From Propionibacteriales bacterium (lineage in GTDB: Bacteria; Actinomycetota; Actinomycetes; Propionibacteriales; Nocardioidaceae), in NCBI GenBank assembly GCA_026392465.1, contig JAPLCA010000030.1, forward strand, positions 248,001 through 312,000: a stretch of 64,000 bases of DNA, in the 5' to 3' direction. The notes below the pieces were generated by a model that worked only from the letters and a program-made list of their open reading frames with translations, was not told where the DNA came from and did no database searches. The translations under genes and the position numbers were made by a program. This document shows positions 1-10,917 of the stretch, piece after piece. Numbering within the stretch: position 1 is the stretch's first letter; every line of letters starts with the position of its first letter.

Positions 1-369
1 CAGCGCGTGCGCGAGGCCCTCGGCGACGACGGCGAGCCGCACCTGCGGACGGCTCAGCGTGGCGGCGACGACCTGGTCCTGCGTGGGCGGGACGACGACG
101 CGCCCCTCCACGACGCGGGGCGCGAGCGCACCGGACCGCTCCGGCGCCGGCAGGTCGGGCTGTCGTGTGCGCTCGACCCGCACGAGGTCGCTGGAGACGA
201 CGACGGGCGGGGCGTCGTCCCGGCCCACAGGCTGGGGAGACGGTGCCGGCGGTGCGGCGGCGGGACCGCGGGCGACCCGACGGGCGGCGAGGACCGCCAC
301 GACGGCAGCGACCACGGTCACGACCGCGAGCACCGCGGTGGCGACGAGGACGACGACGTCGGAGGGCAT
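1..369 (-). CDS. Membrane-anchored hypothetical protein (N-terminal part)
   Basis: The first 123 codons are visible; the gene continues past the left edge. The protein starts MPSDVVVLVATAVLAV, giving one hydrophobic helix at about residues 4-27, followed by a basic ARRVARG stretch, a Pro/Ala-rich linker and a charged cytoplasmic-type region with RVVVPPTQDQVVAAT. I do not recognise a family. The start is supported by a TAACCT hexamer 7 nt upstream of the ATG and by the lack of any ribosome binding site. The gene follows rarA in the same direction, a place where actinobacteria usually carry small membrane proteins on the way to alaS. A structural or membrane-tethered role is possible, but nothing in the sequence shows a function. 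Confidence 0.6.
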   Translation of the reverse strand, partial: MPSDVVVLVATAVLAVVTVVAAVVAVLAARRVARGPAAAPPAPSPQPVGRDDAPPVVVSSDLVRVERTRQPDLPAPERSGALAPRVVEGRVVVPPTQDQVVAATLSRPQVRLAVVAEGLAHAL

Positions 370-376
370 GGTGTCG

Positions 377-382
377 AGGTTA
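377..382 (-). promoter_or_regulatory. Leaderless -10 element of the partial membrane protein gene
   Basis: TAACCT on the minus strand, followed by 7 nt and then ATG at 369. This fits the TANNNT-N6/7-start layout seen throughout the window. No clear -35 was found. Confidence 0.45.
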
Positions 383-554
383 CTAGGAACGACGGGGTCG
401 CTCCCGCGTGGGAGACGGGGTGCTGTCCTCGTGCGCGTCGAGTCCGGTGGTCGACACGGGGTCGCCCGCCCCTGCGGTCCGGCGCGAGGGGTACCGGGGC
501 TCCGGGCGGGCTGGGGCGTGGTGCCTGGAGCGTCTGGTCCCGCGGCTGCGCAGC

Positions 555-960
555 GCGACGGGGGTCTCGACCCGCTGGTGCGCTGCCTCGGCTCACGCTG
601 GGGTCGGCCTCCGAAAGGCCTCGACCGCGCGGCTGGGCAGGGGCCGGGTCGGGTTCTCGGGGTGTGGCGGGGCCTGGGGTGACGCAGGATTCTGCGTTCG
701 TGCGTGCTGAATCGAAGGCTTCTGCGTTGGCGACGGGATCCGGACACGAACGCATCATCGTGAGGCCCTGAGCGCACGAAGGAAGAATCGTGCGTCACCC
801 GAACGCCCAGCCGCGCCCCGAGACCCCGGACCGGGTCCCGCCCAGCCGCCCGGTCGAGGCCCCTTCACAGGCCACCCCCAGCGCCAACCGAGGCAGCGCA
901 CCAGCAGGACGAGACCTCCGCGAACTTCGCAGCAGCAGGACGAGACCGCCGCAGGCAACG
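555..960. repeat. Palindromic interspersed repeat, copy 1 (short form)
   Basis: This fills most of the 640-nt gap between the partial membrane gene and rarA. The left arm carries GGTCTCGACCCGCTGGTGCG, then CTCCGAAAGGCCTCGACC, GACGCAGGATTCTGCGTTCG and a GGATCC core. The right arm mirrors these: ACGAAGGAAGAATCGTGCGT, CCGCCCGGTCGAGGCC, and CGAGGCAGCGCACCAGCAGG followed by GACGAGACC. It lacks the long internal hairpins of copies 2-4, so it is either a minimal or a decayed member. The rest of the gap (about 385-554 and 961-1008) shows no gene. Confidence 0.8.
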
Positions 961-1008
961 CACCACCGGGCGGCGGCATCGGCAGACTGACCCGAGCGGG
1001 ATCCGGGC

Positions 1009-2379
1009 TCAGCGGTCGCGCAGGATCGCGCGGATCCGCGCGATGCGGTCGGCCACGGCCGCCTCGGCGCCGTGGCGGCCCGGCTCGTAGTAGTCGCGGC
1101 CGTCAACGTCGTCGGGGGCGTACTGCTGGGTGACGACGCCGCGCGGGTCGTCGTGCGCGTACCGGTAGTCGTGCCCGTGGCCGAGCTTCTTCGCGCCGGA
1201 GTAGTGCGCATCGCGCAGCGCCGGGGGCACGGCACCGACCCGACCCGCCCGGACGTCGGCCTGGGCGGCGTCGATCGCGCGCACGACGGCGTTGGACTTC
1301 GGGGCGGTGGCGAGGTGGATCACCGCCTGGGCGAGCGGGATGCGAGCCTCGGGGAACCCGATCAGCGCGACGGCCTGCGCCGTGGCGGTGGCGACGGGCA
1401 GCGCGGTGGGGTCGGCCATGCCGATGTCCTCGCTGGCGTGGATCATCAGGCGTCGGGCGATGAACCGCGGGTCCTCCCCCGCCTCGATCATGCGTGCCAG
1501 GTAGTGCAGGGCGGCGTCGACGTCGGAGCCGCGGATGCTCTTGATGAACGCACTCGTGACGTCGTAGTGCTGGTCGCCCTGACGGTCGTAGCGGACGGCT
1601 GCCTTGTCGACGGCGAGCGCGGCGTCGTCGACGGTCACCTCGGTGCGTCCCTGGCTCAGCGTCGCGCCGGCAGCGGCCTCGAGGTAGGTGAGCACGCGAC
1701 GTCCGTCGCCGCCGGCCAGCCGCACCAGGTGGTCGCGGGCGTCGTCGGTGAGGCTGACGCGCCCGCCGAGACCGCGGTCGTCCTCCACGGCCCGGTCGAT
1801 CATGACGGCGACGTCGCCGTCGTCGAGCGACTGCAGGGTGAGCAGCAGCGACCGGCTGAGCAGCGGCGAGATCACGCTGAAGTGCGGGTTCTCGGTGGTG
1901 GCCGCGATGAGCGAGACCCACCGGTTCTCCACGCCGGGGAGGAGCGCGTCCTGCTGGGCCTTGGAGAAGCGGTGCACCTCGTCGACGAACAGCACCGTCT
2001 CGACACCGTTCTGCAAGGCTCGCCGCGCACCCGCGATGACGTCGCGGACCTCCTTCACACCGGCGGAGACGGCCGAGACCTCGACGAAGCGTCGGTGCGT
2101 GTGGTTGCTGATCAGCGAGGCGATGGTGGTCTTGCCCGTGCCCGGAGGGCCCCAGAGCAGGATCGTGAGCGGCTGGTCGCCGTCGATCACCTGCCGCAGC
2201 GGCGACCCCGGCACGAGCAGGTGCTCCTGGCCGACGAGCTCGTCGAGGGTGCGCGGACGCATGCGCACCGCGAGCGGCGCCGAGGAGTGAGCGTTGCCGG
2301 CGAGCGAGCCGGAGGAGTCCGGGCGCGCCGCGGGGCGCACGTCGTCCCCGGGCAGGTCGAACAGTCCGTCGTCGCTCAC
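1009..2379 (-). CDS. rarA: Replication-associated recombination protein A (RarA/MgsA AAA+ ATPase)
   Basis: 456-residue AAA+ ATPase related to clamp-loader subunits; the family acts at stalled replication forks. Walker A GPPGTGKT lies at about residues 77-84 and Walker [10 protein letters not shown] at about 120-128. The sensor region [16 protein letters not shown] and the C-terminal helical tetramerisation domain ([19 protein letters not shown]) are both present, and the length is normal for the family. The GTG start is preceded by TACGCT and 6 nt, a leaderless arrangement. In actinobacteria rarA lies downstream of aspS and upstream of alaS, matching the position here. The next gene in the same direction is separated by repeat copy 1. 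Confidence 0.95.
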   Translation of the reverse strand: MSDDGLFDLPGDDVRPAARPDSSGSLAGNAHSSAPLAVRMRPRTLDELVGQEHLLVPGSPLRQVIDGDQPLTILLWGPPGTGKTTIASLISNHTHRRFVEVSAVSAGVKEVRDVIAGARRALQNGVETVLFVDEVHRFSKAQQDALLPGVENRWVSLIAATTENPHFSVISPLLSRSLLLTLQSLDDGDVAVMIDRAVEDDRGLGGRVSLTDDARDHLVRLAGGDGRRVLTYLEAAAGATLSQGRTEVTVDDAALAVDKAAVRYDRQGDQHYDVTSAFIKSIRGSDVDAALHYLARMIEAGEDPRFIARRLMIHASEDIGMADPTALPVATATAQAVALIGFPEARIPLAQAVIHLATAPKSNAVVRAIDAAQADVRAGRVGAVPPALRDAHYSGAKKLGHGHDYRYAHDDPRGVVTQQYAPDDVDGRDYYEPGRHGAEAAVADRIARIRAILRDR

Positions 2380-2385
2380 CCTGCG

Positions 2386-2391
2386 AGCGTA
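2386..2391 (-). promoter_or_regulatory. Leaderless -10 element of rarA
   Basis: TACGCT on the minus strand, then 6 nt, then the GTG start at 2379. There is no Shine-Dalgarno sequence between them. Confidence 0.5.
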
Positions 2392-2453
2392 GTCACCGGT
2401 CCCGACACGCCGGGACGCTGTACCGCGGCGGACGCATGGGCCAGGGTGGGGTC

Positions 2454-3509
2454 ATGGGCCTGTTCTCCCGCCGCACCTCGTCCGAGTCCGACCCGCACGC
2501 CGACCCCGACGGCTCCGGGACCGCACGGCCCGCCCCCACGCCGGTCGGCGCCTTCTGGGACTGGTGGACCGACGAGGAACGGCACCTCGACCCGTCGCAG
2601 GCAGGACCCGCCCACGCCGTGCTGGACGGGCTGCTGACGGCGATCGACCCCGGCCTGACCTGGCACTTCGGTCCCGGACGCGGCGCGCAGCACCGGCTCA
2701 CGGTCTCGGCCGGTGGCCTCGCCGACGCCCGACCCGCCGCCGAGCGGTGGTTCCGCGCCGCTCCCCCGGCGGACGCGACCTGGGAGTACGCGCCGGCCGT
2801 CGAGGCCGACCCCGCCGCGTTCGACGCGGTACTCCAGATCGACGGTGCCACCGTCGACCTGGCGCAGGTCGTGCTCGCCGTCGAGACCGACCTGAAGGCG
2901 CTGCGCGTGCACGTGGGCGTGCACCACCCCGCCTTCGCCGAGCTGCCGGAGCGCGTGCGCGGCCCCGTGACCTTCATGGTGCTCGACTGGGCGCTCGGCG
3001 AGGACGACGTCGCGCGGTGGGTGGGCGGGGTCGAGCCGCTCGTGGAGGCGCCGGCCGAGCCGCGCACGGTGGCGGACCTGCGTGCCGCGGTGGCCGTGTG
3101 CGCCGACGAGCGCGACCCGGAGGTGTGGTCCGCACTGTCCGGACAGACCGCCGAGGGTCGCCCGGTGTTCGCGCTCGCCCGCACCGGCGCGCGATGGGTC
3201 GACGCCCCGACCCTCGACCTGCACCACACGCTCGTCGCCACGTTCGAGCCGGACGAGCGCGGCATGCCCTCCCCGGAGGAGCTCGGCATGCTGCAGGCCC
3301 TCGACGACTCCCTCACCGCCACGATCGAGCCGCGCGGGCTGGTCGTCGCCCGGGTGACGACCGAGGGCACCCGGACCCTGCACGTCTACACCGACGGCGA
3401 GGACCAGAACGCCGGCGCCGACGTCGCCCGCTGGGCCGAGACCCATGGGCTGCGGACGTCGAGCACGCCCGACCCGGGCTGGACCCGCGTCCGCCACCTG
3501 CTCGGCTGA
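2454..3509 (+). CDS. DUF695 domain-containing protein
   Basis: 351 residues from ATG 2454 (MGLFSRRTS). No signal peptide or membrane segment. The N-terminal half has FWDWWTDEERH, then WHFGPGRGAQHRL, and the C-terminal portion TRTLHVYTDGED ... DPGWTRVRHLLG has the shape of DUF695, a family of unknown function. The gene is divergent from rarA, 74 nt apart. An upstream in-frame ATG at 2436 exists, but a CAGGGT hexamer 6 nt before ATG 2454 favours the later start as a leaderless message. The function is unknown; assignment to DUF695 rests on recognised motif patterns rather than a search. Confidence 0.8.
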   Translation: MGLFSRRTSSESDPHADPDGSGTARPAPTPVGAFWDWWTDEERHLDPSQAGPAHAVLDGLLTAIDPGLTWHFGPGRGAQHRLTVSAGGLADARPAAERWFRAAPPADATWEYAPAVEADPAAFDAVLQIDGATVDLAQVVLAVETDLKALRVHVGVHHPAFAELPERVRGPVTFMVLDWALGEDDVARWVGGVEPLVEAPAEPRTVADLRAAVAVCADERDPEVWSALSGQTAEGRPVFALARTGARWVDAPTLDLHHTLVATFEPDERGMPSPEELGMLQALDDSLTATIEPRGLVVARVTTEGTRTLHVYTDGEDQNAGADVARWAETHGLRTSSTPDPGWTRVRHLLG

Positions 3510-3586
3510 CGGCCCGACCGCCGACCCGCAGCCGGCCCGAGTCGGCACGCCCGGAAGTGTCGGGAGCCACGGCGAGGGTGGGGCCC

Positions 3587-3895
3587 ATGAGCCACGGACT
3601 GTTCATCCGACACCAGGCGCTGCCCGGCCGCCGCGCCGAGCTGGTCGAGGTGTGGGAGCGCTTCATGCCCGCCGCGATCAGCGCGAACGCGGGCCACCAG
3701 GCCTACGTCTACACCGAGGTCGCGGACGATCCTGACGCGGTGATGGTCTACCAGCAGTACGCCGACGCGGAGCAGGCCGCGGCGTTCCTGCGCGACGCCG
3801 CCTACCTCGCCTACCTCGACGCGTCCGAGCACCTGCTCGCGACGGCGCCCACGGTCACGGTCGTCCGACCGCGCTGGACGAAGCACGTCGGCTGA
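3587..3895 (+). CDS. Antibiotic biosynthesis monooxygenase-fold small protein
   Basis: 102 residues starting MSHGLFIRHQALPG. The pattern of an opening beta strand, a helix with AELVEVWERF, a strand HQAYVYTEVADDPDAVMVYQQY and a helix AEQAAAFLRDAAY is that of the dimeric alpha+beta ABM fold. Members include quinol monooxygenases and heme-degrading enzymes, but many have no known substrate. The gene follows the DUF695 gene in the same direction with a 77-nt gap and has its own GAGGGT hexamer 7 nt before the ATG, so it may be a separate leaderless unit. It converges on aspS across a strong hairpin. The specific reaction cannot be read from the sequence. Confidence 0.75.
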   Translation: MSHGLFIRHQALPGRRAELVEVWERFMPAAISANAGHQAYVYTEVADDPDAVMVYQQYADAEQAAAFLRDAAYLAYLDASEHLLATAPTVTVVRPRWTKHVG

Positions 3896-3902
3896 CGGTC
3901 GA

Positions 3903-3921
3903 CGGCCCGCCGGGCGGGCCG
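3903..3921. terminator. GC hairpin between convergent genes
   Basis: CGGCCCGC, a 3-nt loop, then GCGGGCCG: a perfect 8-bp stem followed by a second GGGCGGGCCGCCG repeat. It sits between the convergent ABM-fold gene and aspS and could serve both strands. There is no U-tract. Confidence 0.6.
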
Positions 3922-3942
3922 CCGGGCGGGCCGCCGACCGGG

Positions 3943-5744
<1,802 letters not shown>

Positions 5745-5748
<4 letters not shown>

Positions 5749-7151
5749 GGCGTGGTCTCCTTCGAGTGGTGACCGAGCCCGACGACGGTGGGCGTCAGGT
5801 CGGCGGCGGGGGGCGTCCAGGTGTCGGGGTCGACGTCGACCTGGTCGCCGGTGCGGATGTCCTTGACACTAGGGGGTTCGCCCGGGAACAGGACGTACGG
5901 GATGCCACGGCGCTCGGCGGTGCGGATCTGCTTGCCGAACCTCTGCGCCGCGGACGACACCTCGGTGGGGATGCCCCGTCTCCGCAGGCGTTGCGCGAGG
6001 GCGTCGCTGGTCGCGCGTGACTCCTCGTCGGTGACGGCCACGAGCACCGCCGACGGCACGGGGCGGCTGCTGGTGAGGCCGTTCGCGACGAGCGGCACGA
6101 GCAGGCGGGACAGACCCAGCGAGATGCCGACACCGGGGTACGTGCGCCTCCCGTCGGAGGCGAGCTCGTCGTAGCGGCCGCCGGAGCAGACGGACCCGAG
6201 CTGCTCCTGGCCGGTCATGCGAGTCTCGAACACGGTGCCCGTGTAGTAGTCGAGCCCGCGGGCGATGCGCAGGTCGGCGGTGACGCGGACCCCCTCGACG
6301 TCGGCGCAGGCGGCGACCACGGTCGCGAGCTCGTCGAGACCCTCGTCGAGCAGCGGGTGCTCGACCCCCAGCTCGCGGACGCGCTCGACGAACGAGGTGT
6401 CGTCGGTGCTGATCTCCGCCAGCGCCAGGCAGGCCCGGGCCGACGTCTCGTCGAGGCCGGTCTCCGCGAGCAGCTCGAGGATCCGCTCGCCCGGCAGCTT
6501 GTCGAGCTTGTCGACGACCTGCATGACGGCCGTCGGCTCCTCGACGCCGAGGCCGCGGTAGAAGCCCTCGAGCACCTTGCGGTTGCTCACCTGCAACGTG
6601 AACAGTGCTGGTTCCGCCGCCCGGGGCCCGGCACCCCCGCCGAGCGGGCTCGTCGACCCGAAGCCGAGGACGGCCGACACCGCGGCCAGCGCCTCGGCCA
6701 TCACCCGCGCGACCTCGACGTCGGCGTGGAACGGCAGCGTGCCGTCGCCGACGATGTCGATGTCGGCCTGGGTGAACTCGCGGAAGCGACCCTGCTGCGG
6801 GCGCTCGCCGCGCCACACCTTCTGGACCTGGTAGCGACGGAACGGGAAGGCCAGCCTGCCGGCGTTCTCGACGACGTAGCGCGCGAACGGGACCGTCAGG
6901 TCGAAGTGGAGGGCCAGGGTGTCGGAGCGCGAGGTCCCGTTGTCGGCGCCGTCGTCGTGGATGCGGCGGACGACGTAGACCTCCTTGTCGATCTCGCCCT
7001 TGCGCAGCAACGTCTCGACCGGCTCCACGGCGCGGGTCTCGACGTTGGCGAACCCGTGCAGCTCGAAGACCCGGCGCAGGGCGTCGACGACCGCCACCTC
7101 CACGGCGCGGTCGGCGGGCAGCAGCTCGGGGAATCCACTCAGCTTCGCCAT
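5745..7151 (-). CDS. hisS: Histidyl-tRNA synthetase (HisRS)
   Basis: 468-residue class II synthetase, somewhat longer than the usual 420-430. Motif 2 region [20 protein letters not shown] and the HisA motif [11 protein letters not shown] are clear, and motif 3 appears as [11 protein letters not shown]. The C-terminal HGTP anticodon-binding domain follows ([15 protein letters not shown]). There is 1 nt between this start and the upstream metallo-hydrolase stop, and a 4-nt overlap with aspS, so it is the central gene of a three-gene operon. The extra length comes from insertions in the catalytic domain and the C-terminal tail. Confidence 0.97.
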
Positions 7152-7152
7152 G

Positions 7153-7863
7153 TCAGCCCTCCTGCAGCTCGGCGAGGAACGGGTTGGTGGCGCGCTCGCG
7201 CCCGATCGACGTCTGCGGGCCGTGGCCGGGGAGGACGACGACGTCGTCGCGCAGGGGCAGGACCTTCTCGCGCAGGCTCTGCAGCATCTGGTCGTGGTCG
7301 CCGCCGGTCAGGTCGGTGCGACCGATCGACCCGGCGAACAGGAAGTCACCGGAGAACATCACCTGCGACACGGTGCCCTCGGAGACTCCGCTCCCGTCCC
7401 AGTCGACGCGGTAGTAGACGGTTCCGGGCGTGTGGCCCGGGACGTGGTCGACGCTGAGGCTCAGGCCGTCGACCTCGATCACGGCGCCGTCGACGGCGTC
7501 GCGCACGTCGGCGGGCTCCACGAACTCCGGGAGGTCGTGCAGGCCGAACTGTGCGCGCAGCATGGCGGCGGACGGTCCGGAGATGGCCGCCATCGGGTCG
7601 CTCAGCAGGTGCCGGTCGGCGGGGTGGATCCAGACCGGTGCGTCGAACTCCCGCGCGACGTCCTGCGCGTTCCACAGGTGGTCGAAGTGGCCGTGGGTGA
7701 CGAGGACGGCGTCGACGCGCAGGTCGTGCTCGGTGACGACCTGGCGGACACCGTCGAGGGCGTCCATGCCGGGGTCGACGACGACGCACCCGGCGCCCGC
7801 CTCGCGGGCGAGCACGTGGCAGTTGGCCTGGAGGGGGCCGGCGGGGAAGGACGTGAGCAGCAC
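7153..7863 (-). CDS. Metallo-beta-lactamase fold hydrolase (glyoxalase II-like)
   Basis: 236 residues from GTG 7863 (MLLTSFPAGPLQANCHVLA). The zinc-binding motif THGHFDHL (HxHxDH) is at about residues 59-66, with further ligands in VPGHTPGTVYY, FSGDFLFAGSIGR and LPGHGPQTS. This places it with hydroxyacylglutathione hydrolase-like enzymes; the same gene sits just before hisS in Mycobacterium. The true substrate is unknown, since actinobacteria use mycothiol rather than glutathione. The open frame extends to 8547, but that part lies antisense to the DUF349 gene. The chosen GTG has TACCCT 7 nt upstream. Confidence 0.85.
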   Translation of the reverse strand: MLLTSFPAGPLQANCHVLAREAGAGCVVVDPGMDALDGVRQVVTEHDLRVDAVLVTHGHFDHLWNAQDVAREFDAPVWIHPADRHLLSDPMAAISGPSAAMLRAQFGLHDLPEFVEPADVRDAVDGAVIEVDGLSLSVDHVPGHTPGTVYYRVDWDGSGVSEGTVSQVMFSGDFLFAGSIGRTDLTGGDHDQMLQSLREKVLPLRDDVVVLPGHGPQTSIGRERATNPFLAELQEG

Positions 7864-7870
7864 GCCCCAC

Positions 7871-7876
7871 AGGGTA
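7871..7876 (-). promoter_or_regulatory. Leaderless -10 of the metallo-hydrolase-hisS-aspS operon
   Basis: TACCCT on the minus strand with 7 nt to the GTG start at 7863. It is the only promoter-like element ahead of the three-gene unit. Confidence 0.4.
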
Positions 7877-7968
7877 CGCGGGACGCAGCGGCCCGCGGAC
7901 CACGGCGGGCGCCCCCGTCGAGGCGTCCCGACGGGCGGCGGGGTGGCGGAGTCGGGGTGGCGTCCTCC

Positions 7969-7974
7969 TAGACT
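7969..7974 (+). promoter_or_regulatory. Leaderless -10 element of the DUF349 gene
   Basis: TAGACT, then GTCGCC (6 nt), then ATG at 7981. This is a textbook leaderless spacing. Confidence 0.5.
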
Positions 7975-7980
7975 GTCGCC

Positions 7981-9213
7981 ATGACCACCGCCGAGCACCC
8001 GTGGGGCCGCGTCGACGCCGAGGGGACGGTCTTCGTCAAGACCGGTGACACCGAACGAGAGATCGGCGAGTGGAAGGTCGGGGACCCCGCCGAGGGGCTC
8101 GCCTTCTACGTCCGTCGCTTCGAGGGCCTCGAGACCGAGGTCGACCTCCTCGAGAAGCGTCTCGCCTCGGGCGCCCTGTCGCCCGACGAGGCCGCCAAGG
8201 CGGTCGCGAAGGTGCGCACGGAGGTGAGCGACGCGGCCGCGATCGGCGACCTCGCGTCGCTCGAGGCGCGGCTCGACGCGCTGGCCCCGGCCATCGAGAA
8301 GCAGCGCGAGGAGCGTCGGGCGGAGCGCGAGGCGAAGGTCGCCGAGGCGACCGTCGCGAAGACGCGCATCGTCGAGGAGGCCGAGAAGATCGCGGCCGGT
8401 CAGGACTGGCGCGCCGGCGCCGACCGCCTGCGCGCGCTGCTCGACGAGTGGAAGGCCCTCCCCCGACTGAGCAAGTCGGCCGACGACCAGCTCTGGCACC
8501 GCTTCAGCGCCGCCCGCACCGCCTACACGCGCAAGCGCAAGGCCCACTTCGCGGAGCAGAACACGCAGCGCGAGGCCGCGCAGAAGGTCAAGGAGAAGCT
8601 CATCGCCGAGGCCGAGGCGCTCTCCTCCTCCACCGAGTGGGGCCCGACGTCGGGCGCCTACCGGGACCTCATGACGCGCTGGAAGGCCGCCGGCTCCGCG
8701 CCGCGCAACGTGGAGGACAAGCTCTGGAAGCGGTTCCGCGCCGCCCAGGACGTCTTCTTCCAGGCCCGCGACGCCGCGAACGCCGCGCTCGACGAGGAGT
8801 TCGCCGCCAACGCCGTCGTCAAGGAGCAGCTCCTGGTCGAGGCCGAGGCACTGCTGCCCGTGACCGACCTCGACAAGGCGCGCCGCGCGCTCAACGACAT
8901 CGCCGACCGCTGGGAGGCCGCGGGCAAGGTCCCGCGCGGCCGGGTCAAGGAGCTCGAGGGACGTCTGCGGACCGTGGAGCAGGCCGTCCGCGCCGCCGGC
9001 GAGCAGGAGTGGAAGCGCTCGGACCCCGAGAAGTCGGCCCGCGCCGACGACATGATCGGCAAGCTGCAGCGCGCGATCGACGAGACCCGCGAGGCGCTCG
9101 CGAAGGCCGAGGCTGCCGGCGACGCACGGAAGGTCAAGGATCTCACGGCGAAGCTGGAGTCGAACGAGTCGTTCCTGGCGATGGCGCAGAAGGCCGCCGC
9201 CGACTTCGGCTGA
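7981..9213 (+). CDS. DUF349 domain-containing protein
   Basis: 410 residues, highly charged and mostly helical. After an N-terminal region (EREIGEWKVGDPAEGLAFYV) there are at least three DUF349-type repeats with the W-x2-L and LW-RF signature: DWRAGADRLRALLDEWKALP, WGPTSGAYRDLMTRWKAAGS with KLWKRFRAAQDVFF, and a third ending ADRWEAAGKVPRGRVKELE. Long coiled-coil segments join them. The family is widespread in actinobacteria near relA and hisS, and its role is unknown. It is divergent from the metallo-hydrolase operon with leaderless promoters on both sides, and converges on the PhoD-like gene. Confidence 0.9.
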   Translation: MTTAEHPWGRVDAEGTVFVKTGDTEREIGEWKVGDPAEGLAFYVRRFEGLETEVDLLEKRLASGALSPDEAAKAVAKVRTEVSDAAAIGDLASLEARLDALAPAIEKQREERRAEREAKVAEATVAKTRIVEEAEKIAAGQDWRAGADRLRALLDEWKALPRLSKSADDQLWHRFSAARTAYTRKRKAHFAEQNTQREAAQKVKEKLIAEAEALSSSTEWGPTSGAYRDLMTRWKAAGSAPRNVEDKLWKRFRAAQDVFFQARDAANAALDEEFAANAVVKEQLLVEAEALLPVTDLDKARRALNDIADRWEAAGKVPRGRVKELEGRLRTVEQAVRAAGEQEWKRSDPEKSARADDMIGKLQRAIDETREALAKAEAAGDARKVKDLTAKLESNESFLAMAQKAAADFG

Positions 9214-9261
9214 GCGACCTCCCCGCCGACCTCAGCGCCCCGACGTCAGCACCGTCCGACG

Positions 9262-10836
9262 TCAGCGCCGCTGGGGCTCGAGGGTGCGCGTGTAGAGCGC
9301 CTGCCCGTCCACGTCGCGCAGGGTGACGGTCAGGGCCTCGGTGGCCGCGTCGATCTCGACCTCGCCGAAGAACTGGAAGCCGTCCGCCGGGCCGGTGTTG
9401 GGGGTCGGCGGGGCGGCGACGAACTCCGCGCGTGGGCCGAAGGTGGCGTCGAGCCGGTTGGGCCCGAACGCACCCGCGTTGAGCGGACCGGACACGAACT
9501 CCCAGAACGGGTCGAACCGCTGGTAGGCGGCTCGGTCGGGAGAGTAGTGGTGCGCCGCCGTGTAGTGGACGTCCGCCGTGAGCCACACGTGGTTGCGGAT
9601 GCCGGCGTCCTGCAGCGCCGTGAGCACGCGCGCGATGTCGATCTCGCGACCGCGCGGCGCCCCGCCGTCACCCTGGGCCAGTCCCTCCTGTGCGCTGCTG
9701 CCGTCGGGCACGACCAGGCCGATCGGCAGGTCGGCCGCGATGACCTTCCACGTGGCGCGGGAGGCGCGGAGCTCGCGCAGCAACCAGCGGGTCTGCTCCG
9801 CCCCGAGCACCCCGCCGTCGCCCGCCGTCTCGTCGTTCGCCGTGTTCGGGTCCTTGTGGGTGCGCATGTCGAGGACGAAGACGTCGAGCAGCGGACCCTG
9901 GTGCAGGACGCGGTAGACCCGTCCGACGCGGTCGGGCGAGATCTCGGCGACGGGCACGTAGTCGTGGAACGCCCGCCGCGCCCGCGCGGCGAGCACGTCG
10001 ACGCGACGCTCGGTGTAGCGCGCGTCGTCGAGCACCTCGCCGGGGTACCAGTTGTTCGTGACCTCGTGGTCGTCCCACTGCGTCACCTGGGCGGTGCTCG
10101 ACAGGAACGCGCGCCAGTTCTCCGCCTCGAGGTTGTAGCGGTACTGGCCCCGGTACTCGGCGAGGGTCTCGGCCACCTTCGACTTCTCCTCGGTGACGAG
10201 GTTCGTCCACGTCCGGCCGCCCGACAGCGGCACGGACGCCTGCACGGGGCCGTCGGCGTAGACGGTGTCGCCGCTGCAGAGGAAGAAGTCGGGGTCGCGG
10301 CGGGCCATCGCGTCGGCGATGCGGAACCCGCCCAGGTCGGGGTTGACGCCCCACCCCTGCCCGGCGACGTCGCCCGACCACAGGAAGCGGACGTCACGCC
10401 GACGTCCGCCGAGCGTGCGGAGGTGGCCGGACACGGGGCGCCCCGACCGGCGCGGGTCGTGCAGGTCGACGGCCCGCAGCCGGTAGTGCACGTCGGTGCC
10501 GGGTGGGAGGCCGCGGACCGTCCACTGCCCCGTGAGGTCGGTGTCGGGCGTGACCCGCGGGCCCGGGACGGTGACGGCGCGCCGGAAGGAGGGGTCGCGG
10601 GAGATCTCCGCGACGAGTCGCGCCGGACGGTCGGCCCGTCCCCACAGCGTCGCCTGGCCGGCGTGCACGTCACCGGCCTGCACCCCGTGCGTCAGCTCCG
10701 GCCTCCCCCGCCGCACGAGAGCCGGCACCCCGCGCGCGGACGCCGACCCACCCCCCAGCAGCACCCCACCCGAGGTGGCGGCAGCGAGCGCAGCAGCGCG
10801 GACGACGGTACGGCGATCGATCTCCCCCGAGCTCAT
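9262..10836 (-). CDS. PhoD-like alkaline phosphatase, Tat-exported
   Basis: 524 residues from ATG 10836, which has GGGAGGG upstream. The N-terminus DRRTVVRAAALAAATSGG is a Tat signal with twin arginines before a hydrophobic stretch ending ASA. An N-terminal PhoD domain (GVQAGDVHAGQATLWGRADR) precedes the metallophosphatase core: SGDTVYADG, QWDDHEVTNNWY, ADLPIG and WLTADVHYTAAHHY supply metal ligands. The expected role is Ca/Fe-dependent extracellular phosphodiesterase or phosphomonoesterase activity for phosphate scavenging. It stands alone, with repeat copy 2 directly upstream. No Pho-box could be confirmed by eye. Confidence 0.92.
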   Translation of the reverse strand: MSSGEIDRRTVVRAAALAAATSGGVLLGGGSASARGVPALVRRGRPELTHGVQAGDVHAGQATLWGRADRPARLVAEISRDPSFRRAVTVPGPRVTPDTDLTGQWTVRGLPPGTDVHYRLRAVDLHDPRRSGRPVSGHLRTLGGRRRDVRFLWSGDVAGQGWGVNPDLGGFRIADAMARRDPDFFLCSGDTVYADGPVQASVPLSGGRTWTNLVTEEKSKVAETLAEYRGQYRYNLEAENWRAFLSSTAQVTQWDDHEVTNNWYPGEVLDDARYTERRVDVLAARARRAFHDYVPVAEISPDRVGRVYRVLHQGPLLDVFVLDMRTHKDPNTANDETAGDGGVLGAEQTRWLLRELRASRATWKVIAADLPIGLVVPDGSSAQEGLAQGDGGAPRGREIDIARVLTALQDAGIRNHVWLTADVHYTAAHHYSPDRAAYQRFDPFWEFVSGPLNAGAFGPNRLDATFGPRAEFVAAPPTPNTGPADGFQFFGEVEIDAATEALTVTLRDVDGQALYTRTLEPQRR

Positions 10837-10917
10837 GGCGCCACCCTCCCCCGTCCGTCTGACCACCGGGTGTCCCCGCGGTGACCTGCGCGTGGCGCCC
10901 GGCTCGGCACGGGGGTC

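Noticed and set aside
318-758. Minus-strand 146-codon frame and similar frames in the other repeats (sharing NAESCV-type peptides)
   Set aside because: The shared peptides come from the DNA repeat itself, frames differ between copies, and the hairpins would be translated as palindromic peptides. Not a protein family.
7864-8547. N-terminal extension of the metallo-hydrolase to 464 codons
   Set aside because: It is antisense to the DUF349 gene. GTG 7863 starts the known fold and has a leaderless -10.
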